This document shows positions 43,291 through 53,126 of a stretch of 64,000 nt of DNA, one piece after another. The notes beneath the pieces are model-generated. The model made no database searches. It had not been told where the DNA came from and saw only the letters and a list, made by a program, of their open reading frames with translations. Made by a program: the position numbers and the translations under genes. Origin of the DNA: Leptobrachium leishanense (Eukaryota > Chordata > Amphibia > Anura > Megophryidae); assembly GCA_009667805.1 (NCBI GenBank), contig CM019065.1:18934611-18998610 (forward strand), in the 5' to 3' direction. The number at the start of each line of letters is the position of its first letter. Position 1 is the stretch's first letter.

Positions 43291-43826
43291 AAAAGGATAC
43301 ATTTTTCCACCTTACATTTGAGCCACGACCCACGGTGTCGTTTGTAACTGAGTGGGCTATTAATCAGAGGATACCCATATACCAGGCCCTGATGGTATGC
43401 AATATACCACCCCAAGGACAGGCTATGCAATGCATTCGCGTGTTAGAGAATCTTATACCAGAGACTATGGTGACCATCAAGGATGTGTTGAGAAACCAAA
43501 CAGGAGAGAAATATATCCTGGTTTATGCATTGAAGGATCTCAGGAACTGCACAAAGCCAATAGGTCTTCATTTAAGCGATGAACTATCAGATTTTGTCCG
43601 ATTGTATATGCCGGTGTCAAAGAAGAAGCAGGGGCCATTCCAAAGAGATGGCACCGGACATTACCTATTCCACCCCAAGAGGAGAAGAGGCTCCGTGTCA
43701 ACCACATTGATTTTGTGGATGAAATACCGACCACGTCTTCTAGACCTAGCAATGTGCCAAACCCAACTGAGGCTAGTAATGGCGATATACCAGATGTACT
43801 CAGGAAACTCTCAGAGGCAATTGTGA
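43287..43826 (+). pseudogene. Gag N-terminal RRM-like domain of element B
   Basis: Reads FVTEWAINQRIPIYQALMVC, NIPPQGQAMQCIRVLENLIP, KDVLRNQTGEKYILVYAL: the RRM-like N-terminal domain seen in PNMA-family Gag proteins (IYQALMV...IP pattern). The natural reading moves to the frame of the next ORF between about 43600 and 43715, so an indel is present. ATG at 43287 overlaps the stop of the LTR ORF. Confidence 0.72.
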
Positions 43827-45121
43827 CAGCTAATCATACTCATAGCTATCGCAAGTTGAGGGTATTCTCAGGGATGCAACCCGTTCCATCGGGAGAAGAG
43901 AGTTTTGAAATATGGAAGCGGAATGCAGCACAATTGCTGGGCGAATGGACCTGTACTGATGCTATGAAACGACAGAGAATAATGGAGAGTCTGCGGTCCC
44001 CAGCTACGGACATTGTGAATGCACATAAAATCTTAAAAGGAGAAATTGAGTCTCAGGAGTACCTACTGGTATTACAACGAGTATATGGAGATGTGGAGGA
44101 TGCCGAAAGTCTTCTTAATAAGTTCTATAATACCCGTCAAAAGAAACATGAGAGGTTGTCTGACTATGTTACCAGATTGCAAGTGTTTTTGGGAAAACTG
44201 ATGGAAAAGAATGTAGTGTTACCTGCTCAAGCTCATGTGAAATTGACAAAACAAGTATTGCGGGGTGCCTTGTCCGATGACCCAGTAATTGTTACTTTGC
44301 GAGCAGGACTGACTAAAGAAGATTTAGATTTTATATTGCTCATAACCCAAGTGAAGGAGATCGAGAGTCAGATATTTTCTCCTGCCACCTCCAAAGAAAA
44401 CCTGACGAAACCTCGGGAAAAAGAGAACACTGAAATGGCTAGCCTCAGGGAAAGACTAGCAGAATTAGAGTCTCAGTCACATCCTCCACGGTCCGAGCGG
44501 GATCCGAAAAGGGCAGAGCCCACCCGGCTGACTCGAAATCAACCAAGGGAGAGGAAATGTTTTACTTGCGGCCAGCCAGGACATTTTGCCAGGGAATGCC
44601 CTGCCCCTTCGGGAGAAGAAGACGGGCATGTGCTAGTGATAGGACCCCTGGAAGACAGTACAGTTTTCTCAAAGAAAATTAAGAAAAAAAGGAGAAACTG
44701 GACTAAAAAAAGAGCTCCTCGTTTACAGGCCAATCCCAAAGTAGGGCCCAGGTCTATCATCCATGTACTAATCAATGGCATCTATGCTTCAGCACTGTTA
44801 GATACTGGGTCACAGGTGACTATAGTTTACAGGTCATTCTATGAGCAGCATTTAAAGCATCTGCCCTTACTGCCCACTGAAGAGATGCAGCTATGGGGCA
44901 TGGGAGATCAAGTCTGCAAGACTGATGGAAGCATCAAGGTCGCCATCACCATTCCTCAGTTGAATACCGGAACAGAACAGAGCATGGAGTTGGAGGCCAT
45001 AATCTGCCCAGACGTGAAGAGAGTTTGTGCCCCCATCATACTCGGGACCAATGCCAGGGTGGTGCAGGATGTATTCAGAAACTACCTTGGGGGAACGAGG
45101 GTGCTTCACTGGATCATCTGA
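43715..45121 (+). pseudogene. Gag capsid, zinc knuckle and protease of element B
   Basis: PNMA-type capsid: LRVFSGMQPVPSGEESFEIW, KRQRIMESLRSPATDIV, YGDVEDAESLLNKFY, RLSDYVTRLQ, then a coiled-coil and basic region. CCHC knuckle CFTCGQPGHFAREC (44558-44599) is intact here, unlike in element A. Retropepsin ALLDTGSQVTIVY with Asp-Thr-Gly at 44801-44809. The frame ends after a G-run indel near 45090 (NYLGG); the next frame continues the same protein. Confidence 0.92.
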
Positions 45122-46407
45122 TGGAAGTTAGTCCGCACCTTGGAGAAGAGTGTCAGCGACTGGCATTGCAGGCTAAAGCTGGGAAATGCCATTACATCGG
45201 AATTGGAGCTGTGTTCATCAGACCAGGTGAAACACTATCCCTACGGGCCTCGGCAACTCTACATGATGGAATTTTAGATGGCGGGCGACAATACTTAATT
45301 GAATCCCTTCCGGAGGATGACGCCCAGAAAGGATGGATGGTCATACCTGAAGTTAAAGACTGGAAGAACCACCGGGGGCAAGCCTTTCCGGTGATGGTGC
45401 AAAACCTAACTCACACTGAAGTGCGTATAGACCGGGGTCAGCTGCTGGGAGTGATCCACCTGCTAGACCAAATCTCCTCGATTATGGCAGTGACAGCTGA
45501 AGAGGGGAAGATGCCCGGGACTCCTGCGGATTTCAGTCTAGAGGATTCTCCCCTATCCCAGGAATGGAAGGATAGTCTCCGAACTAAACTCCAAGCCAGA
45601 GAGAGTGTGTTCTCCAAAGAAGAGATGGATGTAGGCTGTGCAAAAAGTGCCACCCATGCCATCCGATTATCCAACTTTGCCCCCTTTCGGGAAAGATCTA
45701 GACGTATTCCACCCCGTGACATACAAGATGTCAGGGATATTCTCCATCAGATGGAAGGAGCAGGGATTATTACAGAATCTCGTAGCCCCTATGCATCCCC
45801 AATCGTAGTAGTACGCAAGAAGAATGGATCAGTCCGGCTGTGCATAGATTACAGGACACTAAATAAGCGCACCATACCAGACCAGTATACGTTGCCCCGG
45901 ATAGAAGATCTGCTGAATGCTCTGTCTGGAAGTCAGTGGTTCAGTGTACTTGATCTAAGGTCTGGGTATTACCAGGTACCCATGAAGGTAGATGATCAGG
46001 AAAAAACCGCCTTTATCTGTCCTCTGGGATTTTACCAGTTTACGCGGATGCCCCAAGGTATCACTGGAGCTCCCGCCACTTTCCAACGTCTAATGGAGAA
46101 AACCGTTGGGGATATGAACCCTCGAGAGTGCTTGGTGTACTTGGATGATCTCATAGTGTTTGGGAAGACTCCAGAGGAGCATGAGCACCGACTATTGAAA
46201 GTGTTGGATAGACTTGAAGCTGAGGGATTAAAACTATCCTTAGACAAATGCAAGTTCGCTAGAAGCTCTGTCACCTACGTGGGACATATAGTTTCTGCCC
46301 AAGGGGTTGCAACTGACCCGGCCAAAATCGAAGCTGTGGTGAACTGGCCCAAGCCGGATAATGTTGGAGAACTAAGGTCCTTTCTTGGATTCTGGGTATT
46401 ACCGTAG
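45091..46407 (+). pseudogene. Protease-RT linker and reverse transcriptase of element B
   Basis: Linker DHLMEVSPHLGEECQRL through an about 200-residue spacer, then RT blocks YASPIVVVRKKNGSVRLCID, YTLPRIEDLL, VLDLRSGYYQVP, FTRMPQGITGAPATFQ and YLDD at 46138-46149. A small deletion near 46395 (ELRSFLGF|W) shifts the frame at the start of the connection domain. Confidence 0.93.
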
Positions 46408-47220
46408 ATTTGTGGAAGGCTACTCCAAGATAGCGCACGAATTGCATAATCTCCTAAAAGGCTCTTTAAGTGCAGATGGTTCTAAAGTGTTATATTCCAG
46501 AGATTCCTTCGGGGAAAAATGGACCTCTGAATGCGAGCAGGCCTTCCTCACCCTGAAGAAGAAGCTCACTGAAGCCCCAGTGCTGGCCTATGCAGATCCT
46601 GAAAGGCCTTATGTGCTCCATGTAGATGCTAGTCTGGAGGGCATAGGAGGTGTACTACACCAGAGTTATGCTGAGGGACTGAGACCAGTTGCTTACATTA
46701 GTCGAAGCATAACAGGGAGTGAGAAGAACTACCCGGTCCACAAGCTGGAATTTTTGGCTCTTAAATGGGCAATAGTAGACAAACTTCATGATTATCTGTA
46801 TGGGACAGAGTTTGAAGTAAGAACGGATAACAATCCCCTTACTTACATACAGACGACAGCAAAACTGGATGCCACCGGACATCGATGGTTGGCGGCGTTG
46901 TCGAATTACCGTTTCCATCTGAGATATAAACCGGGCCCCAAAAACATCAGTGCAGATGCGCTATCACGGCGACCCGGGCTTCCTCCTCATCAAGAAGAAG
47001 AGGAGTGGGAAGAAGTCCCTGGACCTGGAGTGAGGGCTCTATGTAATACGGCGGTAGTTGTAGAACACCCAGAAGATTTTACCGAACTTAGGGGAATAGA
47101 CTCCATTAGCTGTTCACCTGGAGTTGTGCCCGAAGCCTTCAGTGCTCCCATTATTCTACAGCATGGTCAGATATCACGACAGCGGACAAGCGGAGAGCTC
47201 AGGCTCAAGATTGGCATGTA
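46385..47220 (+). pseudogene. RNase H of element B
   Basis: GYYRRFVEGYSKIAHEL, then PYVLHVDASLEGIGGVLHQ (first Asp), NYPVHKLEFLALKWAI (Glu), TDNNPLTYI (Asp) and ISADALSRRPG. A further frameshift near 47166 separates it from the integrase frame (AQAQDWHVGNVIKAV). Confidence 0.92.
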
Positions 47221-48963
47221 GGCAATGTCATCAAGGCCGTGAAGGCGAAGAATCCTAACCTTCTGACCAGTCTTCCCTCAGGACTGAAGGAGATATTTCG
47301 GCGAGAATGGAGCAAATTGCATCTGGAGGAAGGGTTGTTGTATCGGATTATTGAGTACCATGATCACCCAGATCGCAAGCAGTTGGTGCTCCCTCACCGG
47401 TTCAGGGGGATGGTTCTGAGAGCCCTACACGATCAGCATGGACATCTTGGAATAGACAAAACATATGGTCTAGTGCAAGATAGATTTTTTTGGCCAAAGA
47501 TGAGAGAGACGGTGGAGCAGTATATAAAAACCTGCAAAAGATGCATACAGAGGAAGACCCTACCCGTAAAGGCTGCACCCATGGGCCATCTTAAAAGTAA
47601 TGGTCCCCTGGATCTGGTCTGCATGGATTTTCTGTGTATTGAAAATGACTCTGCTGGCATTGGAAATGTCCTGGTGGTTACAGATCATTTCACACGCTAC
47701 GCACAAGCATTTCCCACCAAAGATCAAAAGGCATTGACGGTAGCCAAGACTTTGTGGCAAAAGTACTTTGTGCATTATGGTCTGCCCAATCGGATACATT
47801 CTGATCAGGGCAGAGATTTTGAAAGTCGAATCATCAAGGAATTCCTGAGCTTGCTCAACGTTAATAAGTCAAGGACTACTCCCTATCACCCAGAAGGCGA
47901 TGCACAGCCTGAGCGATTTAACAGGACCCTTTTGGATATGTTGGGTACACTGCCACACGTAGAAAAAAGAGCTTGGAGTCGGCATGTGGAAGCTATGGTG
48001 CATGCTTACAACTGTACGAGACATGAATCTACTGGATTTTCACCATATTTCTTAATGTTTGGGAGGGAAGCCCGCTTGCCCATAGATTTGAGGCTGGGAG
48101 TTTCTTCAGATGGGTCGAGTCTCGTCTCTCATTATCAATATGTCAAGTCACTGAAACAGAACCTTCAGAGAGCTTATGAATTATCTATTCAGTCTGCTGC
48201 TAAGTTGAATGAACAAAACAAGAGGCGCTATGATGCCAAAGTAAAATATAGAGAGATACAGCCCGGGGATAAAGTTCTTCTCCGGAATCTAGGGGTGCCT
48301 GGGAAACATAAGCTTGCAGATAGATGGAAAGACATTCTGTTTGAAGTGGTCGCCAAGTTGCCAGGACTTCCTGTATACAAGATCAAGGGACCAGAAGGTC
48401 GTATCAAGGCATGGCACAGGAACCATCTGCTGCCAGTGTTATACTCCCAAGAAGAGTTCCAGAAAGGAAATGAAGAGAGTGAGAATATATTCGCACCACC
48501 TGTAAGGGGCATGGAGGAGACAGTGCAAGACTGTAATGTGGAGAGAGCTAAAGAAAAGACCCTAGAATCCACTGACCACAGTGACGAGTGGTGGATGGTA
48601 CAAGACACTTCTCAGCAGCCACCTCCCTCTCCTCCCATAGCCTCTTCTACATTGGATCCAAACAGCCCTAGTTTTGTGCCTGGGACCCCTGAAAGAGACT
48701 CTTGTATCATGGGAAAGCCAGGGCCTCAAGCCTCTGGTGACCTCCCCAACCCAATGGCAGGAGCCGAAGATTCCCAGGCACACTATGGACTTCCTCAGAG
48801 AGAATTGAGACAGGGCACTAGAGCGAGACAACCTCCCAGGGTTCTTACTTACGATCACGTTGGAGAACCTAGCTATGTCCCAGTGCCTCAGCTACACTGT
48901 AAAGTTGTTGATTTCCTGTATGCTTTTGCAGAAATGATGAATATGGGAACTCCTGTTTATTAG
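47200..48963 (+). CDS. Integrase of element B with long Pro/Ser/Glu-rich tail
   Basis: Open without stops for about 585 codons to TAG 48961-48963. HHCC part (HDQHGHLGIDKT ... CKRCIQRK), DD35E core with Asp 47626, Asp 47803 and Glu 47911 (the last two 36 codons apart), C-terminal module GDKVLLRNLGVPG ... DRWKDILFEVV ... YKIKGPEG, then an about 170-residue low-complexity tail ending TYDHVGEPSYVP... . All catalytic residues are present, so this domain could be intact. In the element it would be released from a Gag-Pol precursor; there is no own ATG at the domain start. Confidence 0.92.
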   Translation, partial: QAQDWHVGNVIKAVKAKNPNLLTSLPSGLKEIFRREWSKLHLEEGLLYRIIEYHDHPDRKQLVLPHRFRGMVLRALHDQHGHLGIDKTYGLVQDRFFWPKMRETVEQYIKTCKRCIQRKTLPVKAAPMGHLKSNGPLDLVCMDFLCIENDSAGIGNVLVVTDHFTRYAQAFPTKDQKALTVAKTLWQKYFVHYGLPNRIHSDQGRDFESRIIKEFLSLLNVNKSRTTPYHPEGDAQPERFNRTLLDMLGTLPHVEKRAWSRHVEAMVHAYNCTRHESTGFSPYFLMFGREARLPIDLRLGVSSDGSSLVSHYQYVKSLKQNLQRAYELSIQSAAKLNEQNKRRYDAKVKYREIQPGDKVLLRNLGVPGKHKLADRWKDILFEVVAKLPGLPVYKIKGPEGRIKAWHRNHLLPVLYSQEEFQKGNEESENIFAPPVRGMEETVQDCNVERAKEKTLESTDHSDEWWMVQDTSQQPPPSPPIASSTLDPNSPSFVPGTPERDSCIMGKPGPQASGDLPNPMAGAEDSQAHYGLPQRELRQGTRARQPPRVLTYDHVGEPSYVPVPQLHCKVVDFLYAFAEMMNMGTPVY

Positions 48964-49109
48964 AGCAGACTTCAAGATAGTTGACAATTGTCTAGATAGG
49001 ACTGTTATGCAGGACTGTCATGCAGAAATATATATGTTGCCGTTGTTTTTTTTTGTGTGTGTTCTTGCACCTGGCTGGTCTTGCCAGTGGAAGGCAAGGA
49101 ATTTTTTTT

Positions 49110-49121
49110 CGAGGGGGAGAA
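49110..49121 (+). other. Polypurine tract of element B
   Basis: CGAGGGGGAGAA directly before the 3' LTR. Confidence 0.8.
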
Positions 49122-50163
49122 TGTAGTCCTGTGTTTGATTTGGCTCTGAGGACTGCAGCTGTTATGCCTCTAGGGGAGCCAGAGGACAATGTATGGGAAC
49201 ATACTTTATTGGACTCATGGACCACACCTCCCAGAATGCCCTTACAGGAAAAAGGAAGGCCCAAGCTAAAAGAAACAGGAAGTAAAAAGCATGCATGCAG
49301 CGTGGGCAGAACAAAGTGAGCAAAGAGAGTGAGCAGTCAGATAAGAGAGATTTTCCAGGATCTGTGCAAGCTGGAGCACAGAGAATCAGCAGCATCCAGT
49401 GCTGGAGAGTGTACCTTGGTCTGCTGTATATTGCGCTGGACTGTTCAGGAGGCAAGTGTGTTTGAAGAGGGGCCCTGTGTTAAGGAGGCCGCAGGCAGAG
49501 GGATTTGCTGGCGGCATTCGACTTCAGGCAGAGGAGATTCTGCATACCGCGTGGGGAAGAATTGATCCAGAGGCTGCAGATTGCTACAACGTTCAAGAGG
49601 CCTTCCTGGGACTGTGAGCAACTGAAGTTGTGCGGTAACGAGCATCTTTTCTCTCTGTCTCGCTGACAGCATTCTATCCATCTTTACACTAACTAAGAAT
49701 CACACAGCTGCTGAGCGGATTTTACCCACAGTCTTTCCTGTACTGGCAGCTACGTTATGCTAAAAGGGCCCCATCTCTTATGTGCACCAACTGGTACCCA
49801 TCATCGCTGTCATTAGGACGAAGATCAGGGTGGTTCCAGGTTGTTTGGAGGGTCCTGGGCTGGGAGGTTAGAGAGCAGTTGGTGTGTCTAGTTAGCTACT
49901 GTATTACCTGAAATCCTTTTATGCTGCCACTTGCATTTCAATACAAGTTTATATTGTTTATTGTACCACTGTGTAGTTGTTATTATTAGGTTCCTGCCTG
50001 GGCAAACAGTCCATGCCATGGATGCCCAGACAGGTGGAGGCACTGCCAACACTATGTATCCTTATTCCCAAAATGCGGAAACTCAGGACCAACAGGTAAA
50101 GCAAGAAGGTGTAACCCAGCTGGAGGGTGCCAGCGGGGGCGGCCCCCAGCGGCAAAAGAGCGT

Positions 50164-50167
<4 letters not shown>
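49122..50167 (+). repeat. 3' LTR of element B
   Basis: TGTAGTCC ... GCGTTATA (final CA changed to TA), then a (TA)n run to about 50190. It contains the small ORF from ATG 50018, uninterrupted to the LTR end except for a C insertion near 50143. Confidence 0.92.
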
Positions 50168-50195
<28 letters not shown>

Positions 50196-50299
50196 TATAG
50201 TATATACCAGACTTCTCATATATATATATACACAGCCAGGTTGAGGGGGGTGGGATGTGGGGTGTGCAGGAACTCAGACAGTGATTTTTAAGGTAGACT

Positions 50300-50690
50300 T
50301 TAAATGTATGGAGGGGGGTCCCGGTGGCACCTAGCCCCGGGTCCTGCTGTGGATTGACTCTCTCCCCGTGCTGGGCCGACCGAGGCGAAGAAGACAGAGG
50401 GAACAGTGTGGAGCAGCGCTGGTGGGAGGGACCTACAGGACTTGGAGTGTGGAGCACGCGCCGTGTGCTGCAGATCCTGCCCCTCCTCTCACCGAGCCGC
50501 TTCGCCGAGGGGAAAGTTGGATTTTTCCAACTCCCGTCGCTCAGTGCCGCATCGTGACACGGCCTGAGCGAGGGAGGGGGAAAAACCTGGACACACTGAG
50601 CGCGTCTCGTCGCGCGGTGACGCCTACAGGCGCCGCGCATCGATTCACGCTCAGTGTATCTCAGGCTCGACACTCCGGATCTGCTTCCTC
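50300..50690. other. GC-rich intronic block, unassigned
   Basis: CpG-rich sequence with GAGCGCGTCTCGTCGCGCGG-like text. It could be a repeat 5' region. No gene recognised. Confidence 0.4.
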
Positions 50691-52450
50691 AATCAAGTAG
50701 GCTTTATTCCTGGAAGAGAAGCCAGAGATACCACCATTCGCATTTTGAATGCCATTGCTTCAACAAAACTTCACAGAAGTCACAGCCTCCATTTATCAAC
50801 TGAGGCCGAAACATCTTTTGATATAGTCTCTTGGCCTTTTATGTCATCCGCCTTACAGCATTTTGGATTTGGTGAACAATTCCAGCAGTGAACTCACATG
50901 TTGTAGTCTGTTCCTACTGCCCGCATCAGAGTTTTGAGAAAGGATTTTACCAGGAAGGATACATTAAGATTTCTCTTGTTTTCAAGTATGTCCTGGGTGG
51001 TGAGTATGTACCGTTAGGTGTCTTGCCAAGGACACTTACTGGAGAGGTTGCTCGCTGGGATCGAACCCATGACTCCACAGGCTCTCTCCATGCAGAGCAG
51101 TGACATTACCTCTACTCCACCCAGCCGGTACAGAGTTAATGGAGCTCTTACTTCCCCATACATAATGGAAGTTGCCAAGGATGTCCACTCTTCCCACTAT
51201 TCTTTCTTTAGAACCCCCTAAGGCCTCTATCCAACAAAAGCCTCTATCGTAGGAGTTACAGGACAATCTCTCCACCACAATGTCTCAGAATATGCTGATG
51301 ATATATTGTTTCTTCTCTCTGATCCAGGACACTCCCTTCCAGAACTAATGCAGGAACTTCATGAATATGGGCAGATTTGTGGGCTTGAAAATGAATGAAT
51401 TCACATCAGAAATACTCAGTATTGGCATTGGCAAAGAACTTAACTTAAATCCAGCTTCCTGTTTCGATGGTACACCACATCTAAAAACGAAATTTACTTC
51501 AGATTGAGCTCATCTTCACAATCTCATTTTCAAACATCTGGTAGATAATTTTCGTTCAGATTTGGCAACGTGGAATAATAAGTTCCTTTCCTGGATAGGC
51601 CACATCAATGTAGCCAAAATGAACCTGCTTTCATGTCTACTATACTTATTTCAAATGTTGTCCATCTTCGGAATACCAAACTTTATGATTACGTCTCGCA
51701 CAGGACCAGAATCTTAGACTGGATGTCAGCCTCTGGATCTGGAGGAACGCTCAGCTGGTAAACCACTGTGGACACTTCCATGACTCTCTTTTACAGCAAC
51801 AAAAGCAGTCGTGGGAGTCACTTCACCCACCAGTTGCACCTTGATTATATGGCACAAAATTAGGATGAAATATGGCCTGTTTCCCATCCCCTCTGCTTTG
51901 TTGTTTCATAATCCAGACTGGAGTATTACGACCTTCACGTACATATATTCACAGATTCGGATAGACTCACTGCATCCCATGTTTTACGAGATGGAAACTT
52001 TGTCCCACTAGCTTTAGAAGGACTCTCACAACCAACATACGTGAAACAATTTAACTTCCATCAAATGCAAATGTACTTATTTATTTATAAAGTATTTTAC
52101 CATGAAGGATACATTGAGATTTCTCTCATTTTCAAGTATGTCCTATGAAGAAACTCCATAGATGCTCAACACGGACTCACCCACTAACTCCCTATTAAAC
52201 GTTTCTAATACCTAGAACCCTTATACCAATCTGCTGGAGTTCCGCGCGAACTACTCCTTTGTGCAAACTCAGATAACATCAAACGCCCCAGATCCATGGA
52301 GGAACTTGCTTTACGTCCCAAGAAAGCAGCACAATTTACTCTGAATGTGTGAGACCACTGGAATACATTCCGTGCATCTGATGAGAAGAGCTTTCTTTTG
52401 GAGGGGGTGAGCAATGGGGGGAGATTGGGGGAGGATAATGGTCTGCTTCT
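50690..52450 (+). mobile_element. L1/Tx1-type LINE, ORF2 reverse transcriptase remnant
   Basis: NQVGFIPGREARDTTIRILN, STEAETSFDIVSWPFM (the Asp of motif A survives in FDIVSW), then after a SINE insertion EYADDILFLLSDPGHSLPEL (YADD catalytic box at about 51292-51303) and ATWNNKFLSWIGHINVAKMN. The C-terminal region reads IRMKYGLFPIPSALLF. Many frameshifts and stops. A second SINE tail lies at 52075-52145. Confidence 0.82.
50936..51125 (-). mobile_element. tRNA-derived SINE inside the L1-type remnant
   Basis: Minus strand: a tRNA-like head with B box GGTTCGATCCC (complement of GGGATCGAACC near 51057-51067), body AGTGTCCTTGGCAAGACACC, tail GGACATACTTGAAAAC... AATGTATCCTTCCTGGTAAA. The same tail occurs at 52075-52145 and 55388-55461. 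Confidence 0.75.
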
Positions 52451-53126
52451 GGAGGGGGAGGGTGAGCACTAGCGCTCGCCGCAGCTTGAACGTTCTCTTT
52501 GTGACCTATAGGCCTACTCACAATCCATTTGCTGTCATAAACCATAGATTGAGCAAAGCACTAAGAAAAGGACACTATTATCGCCTCTGCAATATGTGGT
52601 GGCTGGTGGCTGTCACCATTCCTCATCTTCCTCGGCCCCCCCAGCCTCATACCTCTCTTTATCTACCCCCCTTTCTTTTCTCTTTTCTCTTTCTTGTAAG
52701 ACCACCAAGTTTCTCCCATCGCACGTGCGTCCTAGTCAGGTGATTGTAAACCTGTTGATGTTTTGTACCCATCCTCAACCCTTCCCACTTGCACGTTGTC
52801 CATTGACTCATGGTTTCAGTTATGGTGTACATTGATATGTTGTTCACCTGTAACAGTCTCAAGCAGACGTCAGTTATCTATTGCATTTGAACTGTATTTT
52901 TTCCATACTTCGTTACCTTGTTCATACATGTTGATACCTGGATTTTACTACAATTTCCCCATTTTTTTATTTCTATATTACAACTATTTCTTTCATTAGA
53001 AGAAAATTGCTAATTATAAGATAATCTCCTACCTAATTAACCTAATTAACTCCAGTGATTGTAAGGCTTGATTAAAATATTTTTTATACGCAGATTTTAA
53101 ATTTATAAGTGCAAATACTAATGCAT
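52451..53126. other. Probable 3' UTR of the L1-type element and anonymous sequence
   Basis: Pyrimidine-rich stretch (52620-52710) and T-rich sequence to 53030, no ORF of note. Confidence 0.4.

Larger units (their letters stand above)
42227..50167 (+). mobile_element. Ty3/Gypsy element B with PNMA-like Gag, both LTRs present
   Basis: 7941 bp. 5' LTR 42227-43268, Gln-like primer site, Gag (RRM-like N-terminal domain, PNMA-type capsid, CCHC), protease, RT, RNase H, integrase with a long C-terminal tail, polypurine tract, 3' LTR. The LTRs differ by roughly nine small changes over 1.04 kb, so the insertion is recent, yet the internal region has four or more frameshifts. Both ends abut TA runs. 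Domain order is the usual Ty3/Gypsy one, in contrast with the Gmr1-type element. Confidence 0.93.

Noticed and set aside
50040..50160. Second gag gene downstream of element B
   Set aside because: It is the LTR-embedded ORF of the 3' LTR; the sequence ends at the LTR tip and no internal region follows.
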